A DNA stretch of 64,000 bases from positions 1,984,001-2,048,000 of the forward strand of contig CM073547.1 of assembly GCA_037074615.1 (NCBI GenBank). The letters are read 5' to 3'. The notes below the pieces were generated by a model. It was not told the origin of the DNA. It worked only from the letters and a program-made list of their open reading frames with translations, and ran no database searches. Positions 12,415 through 24,365 of this stretch are shown one piece after another. The first letter of the stretch is position 1, and each line of letters begins with the position of its first letter. The translations under genes were made by a program, and so were the position numbers. The stretch comes from Leucaena leucocephala (taxonomy: Eukaryota; Streptophyta; Magnoliopsida; Fabales; Fabaceae).

Positions 12415-12596
12415 ATTCTGGTGGCTCGAAGCCACTAACTGTCGCGAGAACGAATCCCACGAAATAATTCTGGTGGCTATGCCACAAACTGTCGTGAGAA
12501 TAAATCCCACGAAATAATTCTGGTGGCTCAAGGCCACAAACTGTCGTGAGAACGAATCCCACAAAATAATTCTGGTGGCTATGCCATAAACTGTCG
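12415..12596. repeat. LTR sub-repeats with built-in hairpins (5' LTR copy)
   Basis: The counterpart of 4,799-4,980, with 3.5 units of about 51 bp. CGCGAGA has become CGTGAGA in two units, consistent with loss of CpG cytosines. The GTGGC/GCCAC stems are intact in the first three units; the fourth reads GTGGC-TAT-GCCAT. Confidence 0.88.
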
Positions 12597-14370
12597 AGCT
12601 CGAATACCAAGGTGCACCAAGGACTAACAGTACTGCTGTTAGCAACCAGCGTTCTATATTCCGTCCTAAAACGTTTCTATCATGCGTGGGGTCCTTTTCA
12701 CATGAAATAATCTCAATCGTTTCAATGCCATAATCATTGGTAAAAACCACTTTGAATTTCTAAAACCCCAGCATGAACATACGAAATCAAGTTACTGTAA
12801 AAATATATGCAATTCACATAAGAATATTTCATGAATAACATCAGTTCACTGTCAAATCTTTTTTTCTAAAGCCTCTTTATCCATTTTCATGCATAATCAT
12901 AATCTTTTGTAAATCGATCGAAAGAAAATCATGTCTAATGATTTAAACCATAATTTCGTAAAACTTGCTTTCCAAAATCCATATTTGAAATTTATCATTT
13001 GAAATAACAATGCATTTGAAAGTGTAAATTTGTAGGGAACGTTATTCACTCACCTGTCACGTTCCTATACCGCTACTCCTCCCACCAAACACTTGCTACA
13101 AGATTACCTCTCAACCCCCTGATATTAAAACAACATATTAACATTCTGCTTAAAGTCTTTGGCCATAAAAAGCATCCCTAACTTATCACTTCCACCACTA
13201 ATCATTCAATTTGAAGATTCAATACTCCAGCCACTAATCCTTAACAATCAATTTTATGCATTTAACTCAACTAAAATATCTCAAAAATTCCTATACTGCT
13301 TCGGTTCACCCATGGATTTTTTTTTTCAACAAGCTAAAATATCAAAGGCTTAATTCATGTATCCAATTATAACCCACCAACAGAAATAACGCCTGGCAGC
13401 AAACACATATACCCTTTCTGTCTCCACATATACCCAACAATTCCTATACCCCCTATGCACATCGGATCACACACACACCACAGCAGCATCACAGTATGCA
13501 CACGGTAGCAACAACCCAGAATAACCATGGACTATTTATATTACCACATAAACCTTTCCCACAGAGCAAACAATATCAGGAAATCGCCAAAACAGCAGTC
13601 CACAGCACCAGCAAAATAGCAACGGTTGCAGAGAAAACAAGGAAAAAGGGTGAAACTTACCACCCTTACCGCATATGAAATTCACAGCAACAATACCACG
13701 GAACAGAGCAGGAAAAAAAATGACTGCGCCCAGCTTCTCAATTCCTTCTTTCCTTCCGTCAATAATAGCAAACCTCCTGATACAGGGAATGACGGTGACA
13801 CCAAAGAGAACAGAGAGCTTAGTTGCTTAAGGTAGCTATCCAGGAATAGAAGGAAGAACATGAGTAGGGAATACGGTTTAAGAAGCTTACCCGCATCGCC
13901 CACAGAACCGACCACCGCAGAGGAAAACAGAATTGAAATTCCAACGACTTGCTACAGTAGCAGAGGATTGCTACAGTAGCAGAGAATGGCGACGGACGAT
14001 GGCTACCCGACGACCACGATGACCAAGAGGGTGGTTTTACAGGAAGAAGCATTCACCGGCGCTAGAACCGAACTCACAAAGCTTGCGACACCCCTCCGCC
14101 TTCCACTCTCACTCTCACAGCAACCGCACTGGTGACAGAAAAGAAAGAGAGCGGGGCGGGTTGCTTCTTAAGGACAATGGCATCGACCTCCCTTGCCGTG
14201 CACTCTCATCCCGCGCCGCACGCTGAACCTCTGCCCCTCCTCACCTACGCCACGCTGCTATCCTGCCATCTCTGCTCGCAAGGAGAGAAAAAAATGGAGA
14301 AGAAAGTCTGGGATTGGGTGAAAGTGAGCAGAAGGGAAAAAGAAAATTTCACGAAATGAAATACGCTTCT

Positions 14371-14441
14371 GCACCAGCTAGGACTCGAACACGGGCCAGA
14401 TGTTTACCTTCCGCCTGTTAAACCATTCAACCAATGCTTCC
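14371..14441 (-). other. tRNA-like segment in element 1 LTR (5' copy)
   Basis: Same segment as 6,755-6,825: box-B-like GTTCGAGTCC at 14,381-14,390 and box-A-like TGGTTGAATGG at 14,423-14,433, minus strand. It may be a relic of a captured tRNA or SINE head. Activity is not shown by sequence. Confidence 0.5.
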
Positions 14442-14508
14442 CATATGAGGCATTCTTAAATGAATATACATATATCAATTAGTTAAAATTCCTGATCATA
14501 ACATCTAC

Positions 14509-15200
14509 TACTCTCAAATTTACTAATCAAAATAAAGTCCGGCCGGGACCTAAAATTTCACACTTTCGCTCAAAATAATTACGAGGTACACAGCAAGAAT
14601 TTGAAACTTCCACCCCTAAATTTATTAGCTAATCAAAAACCTGATCTGTCCGTCCTATATTTTAAAGTATTATATATATATATATATATATTGCTCCATG
14701 CCTGTAACACTATTTTCCCTTTTAAAATAAGGTTAGGAAGGTGTTTTACTTTTCAATCTAAGATTTATACCATCCCAGTCTATAATATAGTCCAGGATTA
14801 GACATGTACATGGACTAGTTGGGGCATTAATTTAATATTTATATAGAAGGATAAAATTCAGAGAGAGAAAAAGATTAAATGTCCAAGATATCAGTGAACT
14901 GAATCAAGAAGAGTTGGGAGAAAATAATTTGTGGGTGGGAATGGTAATATTTGCCATGCTCCCAGATGCTTTATATATCCTACTTGATCAACTTGTTTTG
15001 TTACGTCCATCCAAAGAAAACAAAGAAAGAAAACGAAGGGTCTAAGTTTTGTCGTACATGGTTGGCCCGACTTGTGGGAAGATAAGATGAAGAAAAATTT
15101 GAAAGATCAATTCGGGTCCGTTTTTTATAAGACGGGGGCTGCCTTTGCGGATTGATGGATAGATGAAAACGCATGTAACTTGACCCTAACATACTTTAGT
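14509..15200. other. Intergenic spacer with a TA microsatellite
   Basis: There is a (TA)n run at about 14,672-14,692 and otherwise AT-rich unique sequence. No coding region was recognised; the minus frame at 15,001-15,192 has no known domain. Confidence 0.5.
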
Positions 15201-15204
15201 ACGT

Positions 15205-15695
15205 ACGACTAGTGTCATCCAGTTAACATAACGTTCAACCTTGAGCAGCCATCAAAATGGACTCCAGCTAAGCTAACTGCAAACCAATTAATTTATAACT
15301 AACTGATCATATAGAGCTTTGACGTACGTACAGGACCAGTAGGGCCCAGTGGTGCTGAAGTTCCCAGCTCACCAGTCATTTACTACAACCATATATGAAT
15401 GCCATTTCGCCTACTTTCTCAATCACGCACGTGTTGAAGCTGTATGATCGTTTTCAAGGAAAAACAAGGCGCACTAAAAGTTAGTTTTCACTATTAGTAC
15501 CAGCTTGAATATCTTGAAAAGCCACCGCTAGTACAAAATTGCTTCAGGTGCCCTCATTACTCATTACCGTTCTTCTAACTCCATCTGATTAACTCCTTCA
15601 ATGATCAAAGTAAATAAAAATTAACGTTGATTAGATTGCCATGTGTGTGTAATGGGAAAATATCTCTTCCTAGTGAGAGCCTAGTCTTCTCTAAT
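15205..15695. repeat. Duplicated spacer block downstream of CRK A
   Basis: Three pieces of this block recur downstream of CRK B. The part at 15,205-15,310 matches 26,283-26,385 (both with AAAATGGACTC and ATAACTAACT). The part at 15,325-15,420 matches 25,008-25,085 and, more weakly, 17,835-17,940 (shared GAAGTTC-GAGCTCAC). The part at 15,530-15,695 matches 25,105-25,262 (shared TTAACGTTGATTAGATTG). The order of the pieces differs between the sites, so rearrangement followed duplication. Confidence 0.75.
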
Positions 15696-15849
15696 ACGTC
15701 TAGATAGGCTTTCTTGCCTTGGGTCAATCAGTGAGTCCACTGATACAGTGAAACATGTTAAAAGTGGAAAACTTGTGTTGGTGGAACAATGCGATTGCGA
15801 ATCAGAGTTTGAAGAAGATAATTATCATTTACTATATAAAACAATTCGG

Positions 15850-16740
15850 AAGTGAGTAGGGGCAAAGCGAATTAGACTATTCATATGGATGACTTTTAAC
15901 AATAGGCTTTCTACTAATATTTCGAGGAACAAGTGGTTATATGTGTCTATTTTTTGTCCAAGTTGTAATGATGATGAAAATATTTTACATATTTTGAGAG
16001 ATTGTGTATATGATAAGAGAATATGGAAGAATATAATATACTTCGGCTAAGGTATATATCCTCCTTTTTTGCTGCTTCTCTTAAAAATTGGTTTGACTTA
16101 AACCCTAAGAGAGATCTAGGTAATGTTGACTATAAATAGAACATTCTTTGGGGAGTTATGATTTGGAAACTCTAGAATTTGAGGAATGATGTGGTCTTTA
16201 ATTGTGGTGAAGAAAAACCTTTGGCTCCAAAACATGTTATCTTGCAAGTTTTGCAATTTTATACACACCCTATACAAATTTGTGCAGAGCAAATTGCCCC
16301 CATAGAAATCTTAAATGGACTATCCCTCCAGAAGGATGATATAAACTAAATGTTGACGGTTCCAAGATCTGGTCGTATAGTAAGTTGTGGTGGCTTGATA
16401 AGGGACTCTATTGGTAATTGGGTTATGTGTTTTACTCGTTTTATTGGATCTTGTAGTGCATTTGATACGGAATAATAGGCGATCTTGAAAGAGCTTTCAA
16501 TTGCATGGGATAATGGATATAAGAAGATCATCCTTTCAGATTCAAAACTTCTTATTAAGATGTTAGGAAATGAGAACACTAATCAAATTAGCAACCTACA
16601 CTTTCTACAAATTAAGAATATGATGAGTAGGCTAGGGGAGGTGCAATTAAAATATATTCAGAGAGAGATAAATTAAATAGTAGATACATTGGCAAAGATG
16701 GGTTAATCCAAGTCTTCATTATATATTACATGCCCGTTCT
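15850..16740 (+). pseudogene. LINE (L1-type) relic: zf-RVT and RNase H remnants
   Basis: Translated pieces resemble the 3' end of a plant non-LTR retrotransposon. Near 15,860-16,050 there is a zinc-binding reverse-transcriptase-tail pattern (IRLFIWMTF, then CPSCNDDENILHIL-DC). Near 16,335-16,700 there is an RNase H-like pattern: KLNVDGSK, a degenerate GG-IRDS region, then SDSKLLIKML, and at the end IQREIN followed by VDTLAKMG. Stops and frame changes break it throughout, so it is a dead fragment. A single plus-strand open piece survives at 16,485-16,676. No poly(A) tail or target duplication was identified. Confidence 0.7.
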
Positions 16741-16982
16741 AATTGAGGGATAGATTGACTTCTGAGTGTTTGTGATTAATTTTTCTATTAGTATAACTAT
16801 TTTCATTAGGCCTTGTCTTCTTTATTATAAAGAAAAACAATGGGATTGTGGTCCAAGTGCAAGGCTGCCTCATTGGGTGGCTTAAGGCCTGATTTTGTGG
16901 GCTTTTGAGTATTCATGAACTCTTCGAAATAAACATGGACAAGAAAGTACAAGTCAATAAAGTACGAGTCAGTCAATGAGAA

Positions 16983-17177
16983 TTAGTATAAATAATAAGA
17001 AATATGTTTGTATCTCACAAGGACGCGAATTTGATTCTCACTATCATCATGAGAACTCATTTAACATTCGATCTCGTAAATCCCTTATAAATGCTCTCTG
17101 AATCTTGGGGTTGTGCCCTGGCCTTAGTATGGGACTAATGCCGAACCCACCTAAACCTTTTTGTACCAAAAAAAAGA
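16983..17177 (+). mobile_element. SINE-like repeat, family 1, copy 1
   Basis: About 195 bp, similar to 17,955-18,158. It has a box-B-like word (GAATTTGATTCTC), a shared body (AATGCTCTCT-AATC, then CCCACCTAAA) and ends in an A-rich run after TTTTTGTACC. This is the architecture of a tRNA-derived SINE; the tRNA source was not identified. Confidence 0.6.
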
Positions 17178-17262
17178 AAGTGCGAGCTCGGGATTGGGTA
17201 CAACAAGATTATACAAGATGTAGATTTGTGATATGATGATTATATCAATCACACAAATTATT

Positions 17263-17520
17263 ACCCATCATCCGTGAGTTTAGCTGGTGAAGGGGTGAGA
17301 TATGTGACTATTTATAATATGTTTGATATTTGGGGAGTATCACTTTATTGTAATTCCAGTCGTAACACTTAGAGAGATATCCTAACTCTTAAGTGCCTAA
17401 GTTTATGCTTGAGAGTAATTGACGGCTCGCCCTGCCCAACATTAGAATTGCCTAGGAGAAATGGATACTTTACCCTACCCTTGGATTATGGGTGAGCCTA
17501 ACACCTTTTTAAAAAATTTT
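17263..17520 (+). mobile_element. SINE-like repeat, family 2, copy 1
   Basis: About 255 bp, closely resembling the reverse complement of 60,283-60,530. Shared words include GGTGAAGGGGT, CACTTTATTG, GACGGCTCGCCCTGCCC and TGGGTGAGCC. It has box-A-like and degenerate box-B-like words near its head, as in tRNA-derived SINEs. A partial inverted copy lies 130 bp away at 17,650-17,795. Confidence 0.65.
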
Positions 17521-17649
17521 ATACTAAAAAAATTATTCTGAGTGAATATTCAACCCCGTGAGTATCAAGTAAAATCATCTATTATTTCCATAACACACTT
17601 GCTTCATGACAAATTTGACAACTAGCTAATTGATAGCATTACATGTTAA

Positions 17650-17795
17650 ATGTCTATTACCCTCAAATATAAATTAAGACACTCAGGAATTAGGATGTCT
17701 CCCTAAGCACTGCGATTGAAACCACAATAAACTGGTACTCTCAGAGATTGACTCGCCCCTTCGCTAATTGAAGCCACAGACGATAGGTAGTCTGA
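17650..17795 (-). mobile_element. SINE-like repeat, family 2, partial copy 2
   Basis: Minus-strand partial copy of the same family as 17,263-17,520. It shares CTATTACCCTC, ACCACAATAAA-TGGTACT and GCCCCTTCGCTA with the copy at 60.3 kb. It lacks the GGCTCGCCCTGCCC tail, so it is truncated. Confidence 0.6.
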
Positions 17796-17954
17796 TAACT
17801 AATTGATATGAGACTCAGATATTCTTAGTGTGGATAGGACTAGGGCCCAGGGGAGGGGAAGTTCCCAGCTCACAATTCATTTAAAAAAAAATTACTGTAC
17901 TCCTCTATATGAATGCCATTTTGCCTCCTTTCTCAATCATGTAGTGATGATCTG

Positions 17955-18158
17955 TACAATAAAAGTTAACACAAATAATAAAGTATATTTATATCCTATA
18001 AGGATACGAGTTCGATTCTTACTGTTGTTGTGAGGACTCATTTGATAGGTAATCTCGTAAGTTCTCTGTAAATGCTCTCTAAATCCTGGAACTGTGCCTT
18101 GACCTTGATAGGGAACTGGTATCAAACCCACCTAAATTTTTTTATAACAAAAAAAATG
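17955..18158 (+). mobile_element. SINE-like repeat, family 1, copy 2
   Basis: Second copy of the family seen at 16,983-17,177. The box B is better preserved here (GAGTTCGATTCTT). It ends with CCCACCTAAATTTTTTTATAAC and an A run. The two family-1 copies flank the inverted pair of family-2 copies. Confidence 0.62.
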
Positions 18159-18832
18159 TAGTGATGATCCTCTATGATATCTGTAAAATAATAATTTCTT
18201 GTATCTTAACGCCGGGATGATTATTGCATAAGAAATATTAATATGAGATAAATACATTATTACGACTTACATAGGTCTACAGGTCATAGGAAATCGACAT
18301 GACTGCTTGTATTCTTCTGATATAATTTCTATAAAACTATATTTAACTCCAGAACAAAAAAAAACATTCAAAGACAGATAATTACTGAAAAATATCATTA
18401 ATATTAATAAAAGTTTATCCAATAGATTAATAAGAATATCTGGACATTTAGGTCTTGATTTCATCCCCAGTAAGGAAGAATTGGATTCAAGCCTTCTTAC
18501 TGAAATCTGATTCTCTAGAGAATTTAATCCAAGTCTACCAAATATTCTTCAACAAGATTTTTTTTCCAATTCCATTTCCTTTGTCAAGATTTCAAGTACT
18601 AAATTCGGCCTTAGGACTTTGTTAATTAGTGTGTCGAATAGAATAAAAATCCTATAAAAATGAATATAAAAATATAAAAACTACTTCCATACATGGAAAA
18701 TGTCACTTGTCCCTCTAAATAATTACCATTAAATGATATTAATAAGAATACGTACAGTATGAATGTATATCTCAATTTCAATTAGACTGCTTGTCTCTCG
18801 CAGTACTGCCTCCAAGAAATAGAGGCATGGTA

Positions 18833-21799
18833 CTAACGAGGAAAGAATTCACTCATTGACACTTCAATAGTGGAGCCTGCAGATTCCTTAATTCCACTTG
18901 TGCCACTACTAGGCCCCATTCCACCGTGTAGAAAGAAAGCAGGTTCCTGTGGCAATGGCAGTTGAATGGAATCATTATTCAGATATGAAACAACCTCAAC
19001 CATTGTTGGTCTTGAATCTGGATTTTCTTGCACACATAACAAACCAATCTGGATGCATTTGACCACTTCATTATATGATCCAAATTCTTTTATATTTAAA
19101 TCTAATATCTCCAACAACTTTTCCTCCTTCCATTGCTTCCAAGCCTATCACAAAATCATAAAACTAGTCATCACACTTTAGAATATTGCTAAAATAATCT
19201 TTTCTCTCCAATTTATAAGTTGACATAATAGCACAAGAAATACTTATACGAAAGAAACGTATTAACATAACTTACAGAGCTCAGTAGGCCATCAGCATAT
19301 TGTGATTGACTATGACCACTTGTATTTTTCTTTCCACTGATAATTTCTAAAATTATAACTCCAAAACTAAAAACATCTGATTTTTCAGAATATTGGCCGT
19401 ACATTGCATATTCTGGAGACATATAACCACTGAAAAAAATATCAACAATAAAATTGTTTATTCTATACAAAATAAGAATATTAATTGAGACATTCAATGA
19501 TTAGCTCAGAAATAAACTTTTCAATCTCAAATAATTAGGCACACTTATTTCTCTTATTCAACTATCAAGATATATGTAGAGCTTAAAGGAAAAAAATTTT
19601 AGAACTTACTATGTCCCAACTATTCTATTGGTGCTTCCCTCATTTGTATTGATAGCAACCATTTTAGCTAAGCCAAAATCTGAAATTTTTGGATTCATTT
19701 CATTATCTAATAAAATATTGCTTGGTTTGAGATCACGATGTATAACTTTAAGGCGAGAATATTCATGGAGATAAATAATTCCTCGAGCAACTCCTCTGAT
19801 GATGATACAGCGCTCTACCCAATTTAAGACTCTGCCTTTTTGGGAACCTGTACATAAATTTGTTGTGAGTGACTATAGAGATAAAACAAAAATAGTCGAG
19901 GTATAGGAAATTAATTACTCTAACATACATAAGATAGCACGAAAAAAATAATCAATATCATGCATGGCATATATGGACTACAAATTTCAATTAAGAGTTA
20001 ATGTGGGTTTAGAAGAGTCGAACCGAATACAAAGTAGTCAAGGCTTTTGTTCGGAACATATTCATAAATAAGAATTTTCTCTTGTTCTTCTATGCAAAAT
20101 CCTAGCAAGGCTACCAAATTTCTGTGCTGAAGTTTGGCAATCAATAAGACCTCGTTCTTGAATTCTTCTCCACCTTGACCAGAACTTTTTGAAAGTCTCT
20201 TGACAGCTATTTCTTGACCATTCGGAAGAATACCCTAGAATCATAGACGATTAGATTAAAAATTAGGAAACATGTGCATGTGTGTGTCTGTGTAACATTT
20301 ATATATATTGATGACATTTGTTACCTTGAAAACTTGTCCAAATCCACCTTGGCCTAAACAATTTTCATGCGAAAACTTATTTGTTGCAGCTTCAATAGTG
20401 GCCAAACTAAATTGCAGAGCCTCTAAATTGTTGCTTTCATTTCCAACTAGACAAACAGAAAAGATCAAAGGATACCAAAAGCAAATAAAGCATCGCTACA
20501 ACAACTCTTTGGACAAGCCAAGCCAAATTATATGAATAAATAAAAATTTGTCTGAGAATAAAAATTACTCACAGTATCTATGTCTGAGAACAGCGTTGCG
20601 TCTCTTCTTTATTAGATTCTTTAAGAGATAGTAGGCCAGACAAAATAATATTCCCAAACCAGCAACAGAAGAAACCACAACTATCACAGTAGTCCTCGTT
20701 GACTGACCTTTTCCTTTTACTGCACAAACATCATATTCTTCCACGTCTCAATATAATGACATCACATACTAATTGACTCTAACCCGTAGTCGTAAGATCA
20801 TATTCACATTCTGATAAGATTCATTTTTTCTCTGGTGTCATGTTATTTTCTCATGTTTTGAAATTTATTTTGCTGAGAAAATCAGCACAATCATTTTCAT
20901 TATCAGATTTAACCTAATATGCATTTAAAAAAATCAGAAAATCGTATTAGTTGCTCAACAAACAAAAAAAAAGTTTAATTAAGTTGAACTGTACCTTGAG
21001 GATCTGATGAATTTGTTGGAGGAGAGAGTGAAGCCGGTGTAGGCTTCGTCGCTTCTGGCGGCAGATCATCAGAAATATAGAAAGGATGGGTCTCATAGCG
21101 AACGTTGCAGCTGGGATATAGAACTCTTCCTCCTCGTTTTCCCACACAGCACCATGAAAGGTCTCCAATCGCAGCACTCAGACATTTTCTGCAATCTTGG
21201 GATGATAGGTCCTGCGTACACTGTAGTAGAGAATACATAGTTCCGAACCCAGATATGCTTGCTTCCCTTGTCGCATATTTCTTAGAGTTGTTAGCTGCAT
21301 CATCTGCAGTAAAGTTAAGTGTGTCCAACAATAACTGTAAGAAGCTGGGCAGGGAAGCGTTGCCTGTGTTCAAGATGCCGACTCTAGGCCTTGTGTCGAA
21401 GGTGGAGAAGAACGAACGGTTAGAATAGCGAAGCAAGCACTCGTCGTACCAGATTATTGCCTCCTTCGACACCCTGCACTCGGAAGGCAATCGTTGGGTT
21501 GCGTTAACGACGCATTGGTGGCACACCGTGAGGTTGAGGTCACCCCGGCACATGAAGAGGCCGTAGACTGTGTCACCAGCACTGGCAACGGTGGCGTTGT
21601 AGAAGTCGGTGTTGGCGGAAGCTAAGGAAGAGAGGAGTCTGGTCCGGTCAGATTGGAAGGCACTATTGGGAGCGAAGGTTTTGTTGGAAGAGCAGTTGTG
21701 GTAAAGATAAGTAGGCTGAGCTTCAGTAGTAGCAGAACACAAGAAGGTAATAAAGAAGAGCAAGAAAGTTTGGAGGGAAGCCATGACCATGGACGTCAT
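18833..21799 (-). CDS. CRK A: cysteine-rich receptor-like kinase (DUF26), complete
   Basis: Seven exons: 20,995-21,799; 20,573-20,719; 20,325-20,446; 20,024-20,234; 19,610-19,847; 19,276-19,429; 18,833-19,144. They join to 1,989 bases, 662 residues, with GT/AG borders and matching phases. Order: signal peptide (about 1-27); two DUF26 (Gnk2) domains with C-x8-C-x2-C at C84/C93/C96 and C194/C203/C206; a Pro-rich linker; a transmembrane helix in exon 2; and a Ser/Thr kinase with GQGGFGQV, AVKRL, HRDLKPSN, DFG and GYMSPEYA. The tail ends SEFFPR. As a membrane receptor kinase it probably senses apoplastic signals and phosphorylates cytoplasmic partners; the ligand is unknown. The start was set at MTSMVMAS because CRK B starts MTSLVMAS; an in-frame ATG at 21,904 is less likely. 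No defect is seen. Confidence 0.93.
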
Positions 21800-21926
21800 G
21801 GTAAGGATGAATATTGTGTTGGTGGTGTCCGATCGATTTTTATTGTGTATTTCAATTGCAAGTTCAGTTTCAGTTCTGATGGAAGATTGAGAAGCTGGAA
21901 GCAAGTAAATGAAATTGAGGAAAGCA

Positions 21927-21932
21927 AGTCAA
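21927..21932 (-). promoter_or_regulatory. W-box upstream of CRK A
   Basis: On the minus strand TTGACT, the W-box core bound by WRKY factors, lies about 130 bases upstream of the CRK A start. The same local context, TTGAC close to a run of AAAGC, recurs upstream of CRK D. W-boxes are frequent by chance, so this is suggestive only. Confidence 0.4.
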
Positions 21933-22029
21933 GTTTTGCTTTTATCTATTCTTTCCCACCAACCTTTGCTTGAATGTTCCATCGGTTTCTGGTAAATTTT
22001 ACAATTTTCAGTTTTTAAATGAGTCAAAA

Positions 22030-24180
22030 CTCTAAATCTGCCGGGGTGGTGTTAGAACTTTCTCTAGGGAACAACAAAGTCATTTTACGCTATTATACAA
22101 GATGCAAATAGAAGATAGACTCCACCCATCGATTAGTCAATCCAGCGTTTCCTTATTTCATCAGCTTCCAGGAAGGGCCCTAGTGAATAGTAAAAAATTT
22201 TGAATATGCAAAATAAGCCTCAAATGATATACTTCGTGTGAATAATATAAAAATTAGTTATTTTTTAGATAGATAAAAAAATAATTAATTATAATTAATA
22301 TAGGAGATAGTTAACTAATTTAAATAGATTAAATATTATATAATATAAATTTATTTTAAATATTTATATTTAATTATAATTAACTCATTTATTTAATTTT
22401 TTTAATATATTAAAAAATATCAACAAATTCTTATATCAAAGTCGGTATAATATACAATTTCAAATTTTTGTTTGTTATCTTTCAACTTCATGAACAGAGT
22501 TAATGAAAAATGTTTACATATAACTGAATTTATTGAATTATAATAATTTTGACCATCCTATCACTAAAATGCATGAAAAATATTATCACAAAAAAATGCA
22601 TGAAAAATACTCAAATTTAATATTTAAAATAAAAAAGTCAGATTTATTGTTATTGTAAAAGTCTAGGGTCTGTAGGCAAATCCCCACCCGCTATAGGGAT
22701 ATATTTTCCTATCATATATACCGTATCTGGATTTTTTATTTTATGACAAATGAATATGTGGGGCGTTAAGAAAAACATAGTATTATTTTGATTTGTTTTA
22801 TTGGTATAAAGAGGTTGTTCATTTTATTATAATTATAATTGTAAGTTTAATTTCATGCAACAAAGAAGTGCAAGCAAATTTTGTAGGAAGTCATGAATAT
22901 ATTATTCACATGGTAACTGTAGTCAAGGATTGAAAAACAAGCAAAACGCTGATTAAAAAAACGCAAAACGCCGTGCGGAGACGGTGGAAATTAATTAAAA
23001 GCCTACGTGTTCGTTCCTTGTGGAAAATAAGTGACACGTACCAGTCAATGAGACTGGGAAGAGGAAAGAAATAGCTTTTAAATCACTGATAAAATAGTGT
23101 TTTTTTTTAAAAAAAAAATCCTATTAGTGCATTTTTCAACCGCCCAAATTTTATTTTTTAAAAAAATATTGACAAAACAGTTTTTTAAATATTTTAGTTC
23201 ATTTTTATAGGAGAATTAGGACAAAGGACATAGGAAAAAAATAATATTTATTGCAGAGGACAGTAAAAATTGTAATTATTTAAAAATACTAAATTTTAAA
23301 ATTTAAATTTGAAAAGACTTTATTACCCATAACTAGAACTATTGTTATAGAACTTCTATTAGGGACTCTCTCATTTCCCAATTAGCTTGCAATAAGAATT
23401 AATTTTCGTTTCTGCTTCCACAATTGTAATTCATGCATATATTTGTAATTAATTTTGATAGTCTAACCTTACGATATTGATTAATATCTTTGTTTGAGCG
23501 ATTTATCTCTTCGAAATAATATCTTTCGCAATTAATATTTGTGGAGATTGATTAATTTATTTGTAATTAATATCTTTCGTTTCTGCGTATAGCTACATTA
23601 GACATCAGTAGGCTGTGGATAATTTAGTGCTAGAGCCTGCAACTTTGAATTTTGTACTGTGGATACTTTGAACCTTATGGCAAAGAAGGTTGAAGATATA
23701 AAAACAATATGGTATTACTCTTATATTTTAATGAAATATAATAAATTTTATTACATAAATAATAAATCTCCTAAAATATCTATTTATTTTAACATTTTTG
23801 AAATATAAAAAATAGTTATCAATTATATTATTTTTATAGTAAATATCTAATAAATTTATTAAATTTTATTACAAAAATAGTAATTCTCTCAAAAAAATTT
23901 ATTTATTTTAATATGTTTAAAATATAAAAAAATATGGTTGTCAATTATATTATTTTATGATAAATATCTAATAAAGTATAGTAAATTTATTATAAAAATA
24001 ATAAATCTGCTAATATATTTTATTTAATTTAACATATTTAAAATATATAAAAAAATAATTGTCAATTATATTATATTGGTATTATTATAAATATTTAATA
24101 TACTATAATAAATTGTATTAAAAGTGGGGTGGATTGCATACGGTCAAACTTAATAATTAACTTATACCTTATTTTGTATA
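22030..24180. other. AT-rich intergenic spacer
   Basis: Very AT-rich DNA with long A and T runs. Around 23,740-24,120 a phrase built on ATAATAAAT and TTTAAAATAT recurs about every 100-130 bp, resembling degenerate tandem repeats. No gene or RNA was recognised. Confidence 0.5.
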
Positions 24181-24184
24181 TTGT

Positions 24185-24365
24185 ATTCAAAGAGTTTTGG
24201 TGGCTCGGTGGTCAACATACTTTTTGAGTTCAAGGGGTGGGGGGTTCAACCGTTCACATACCCTTACCCACCTTCGCCCCAAAAATTCTAGTCACGGGCC
24301 ACACGGTGGTTGCCGACAGGCATTCTAGTGGCTTGTTGTGGGTGCAGGTTTCCCACAAGGTAGTC
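24185..24365 (+). mobile_element. SINE-like repeat, family 3
   Basis: Near its start it has a box-A-like word TGGCTCGGTGG, followed by a box-B-like GGTTCAACCG about 50 bases later. The rest is GC-rich compared with its surroundings and ends in TTTTTTTATT. Only one copy is in the window, so the assignment rests on the internal promoter pattern and composition. Confidence 0.42.

Larger units (their letters stand above)
4244..14503 (-). mobile_element. Ty3/gypsy chromovirus-type LTR retrotransposon, element 1
   Basis: A complete 10,260-bp LTR retrotransposon in minus orientation. It is flanked by a perfect 5-bp target-site duplication, TCTAC (4,239-4,243 and 14,504-14,508), and both LTRs have TG...CA ends. 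The internal part carries, in transcription order, an initiator-Met PBS, a single gag-pol frame with RT before integrase (the Ty3/gypsy order), a C-terminal chromodomain-like segment, and a polypurine tract. The long LTRs and the protease motif DPGLTHSYIS fit the Del/Tekay group of chromoviruses. Over the first about 440 LTR bases I counted seven differences between the two LTRs, all transitions, so the insertion is fairly recent but not new. The element looks unable to make its own proteins because of in-frame stops. Confidence 0.95.
11860..14503 (-). repeat. 5' LTR of element 1 (right copy)
   Basis: This 2,644-bp LTR has the same length as its partner. It begins TGTCACGTCC next to the PBS and ends at 14,503, before the TCTAC duplication. 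On the minus strand its U3 begins at 14,503. It retains the sub-repeat block (12,415-12,596) and the tRNA-like segment (14,371-14,441). Differences from the left copy are mainly C/T and G/A transitions. Confidence 0.95.

Noticed and set aside
21105..21973. Plus-strand open frames opposite CRK exon 1 (also at 48,924-49,292 and 53,319-53,609)
   Set aside because: They mirror the GC-richer first exons of the minus-strand CRKs and have no own homology or start context.
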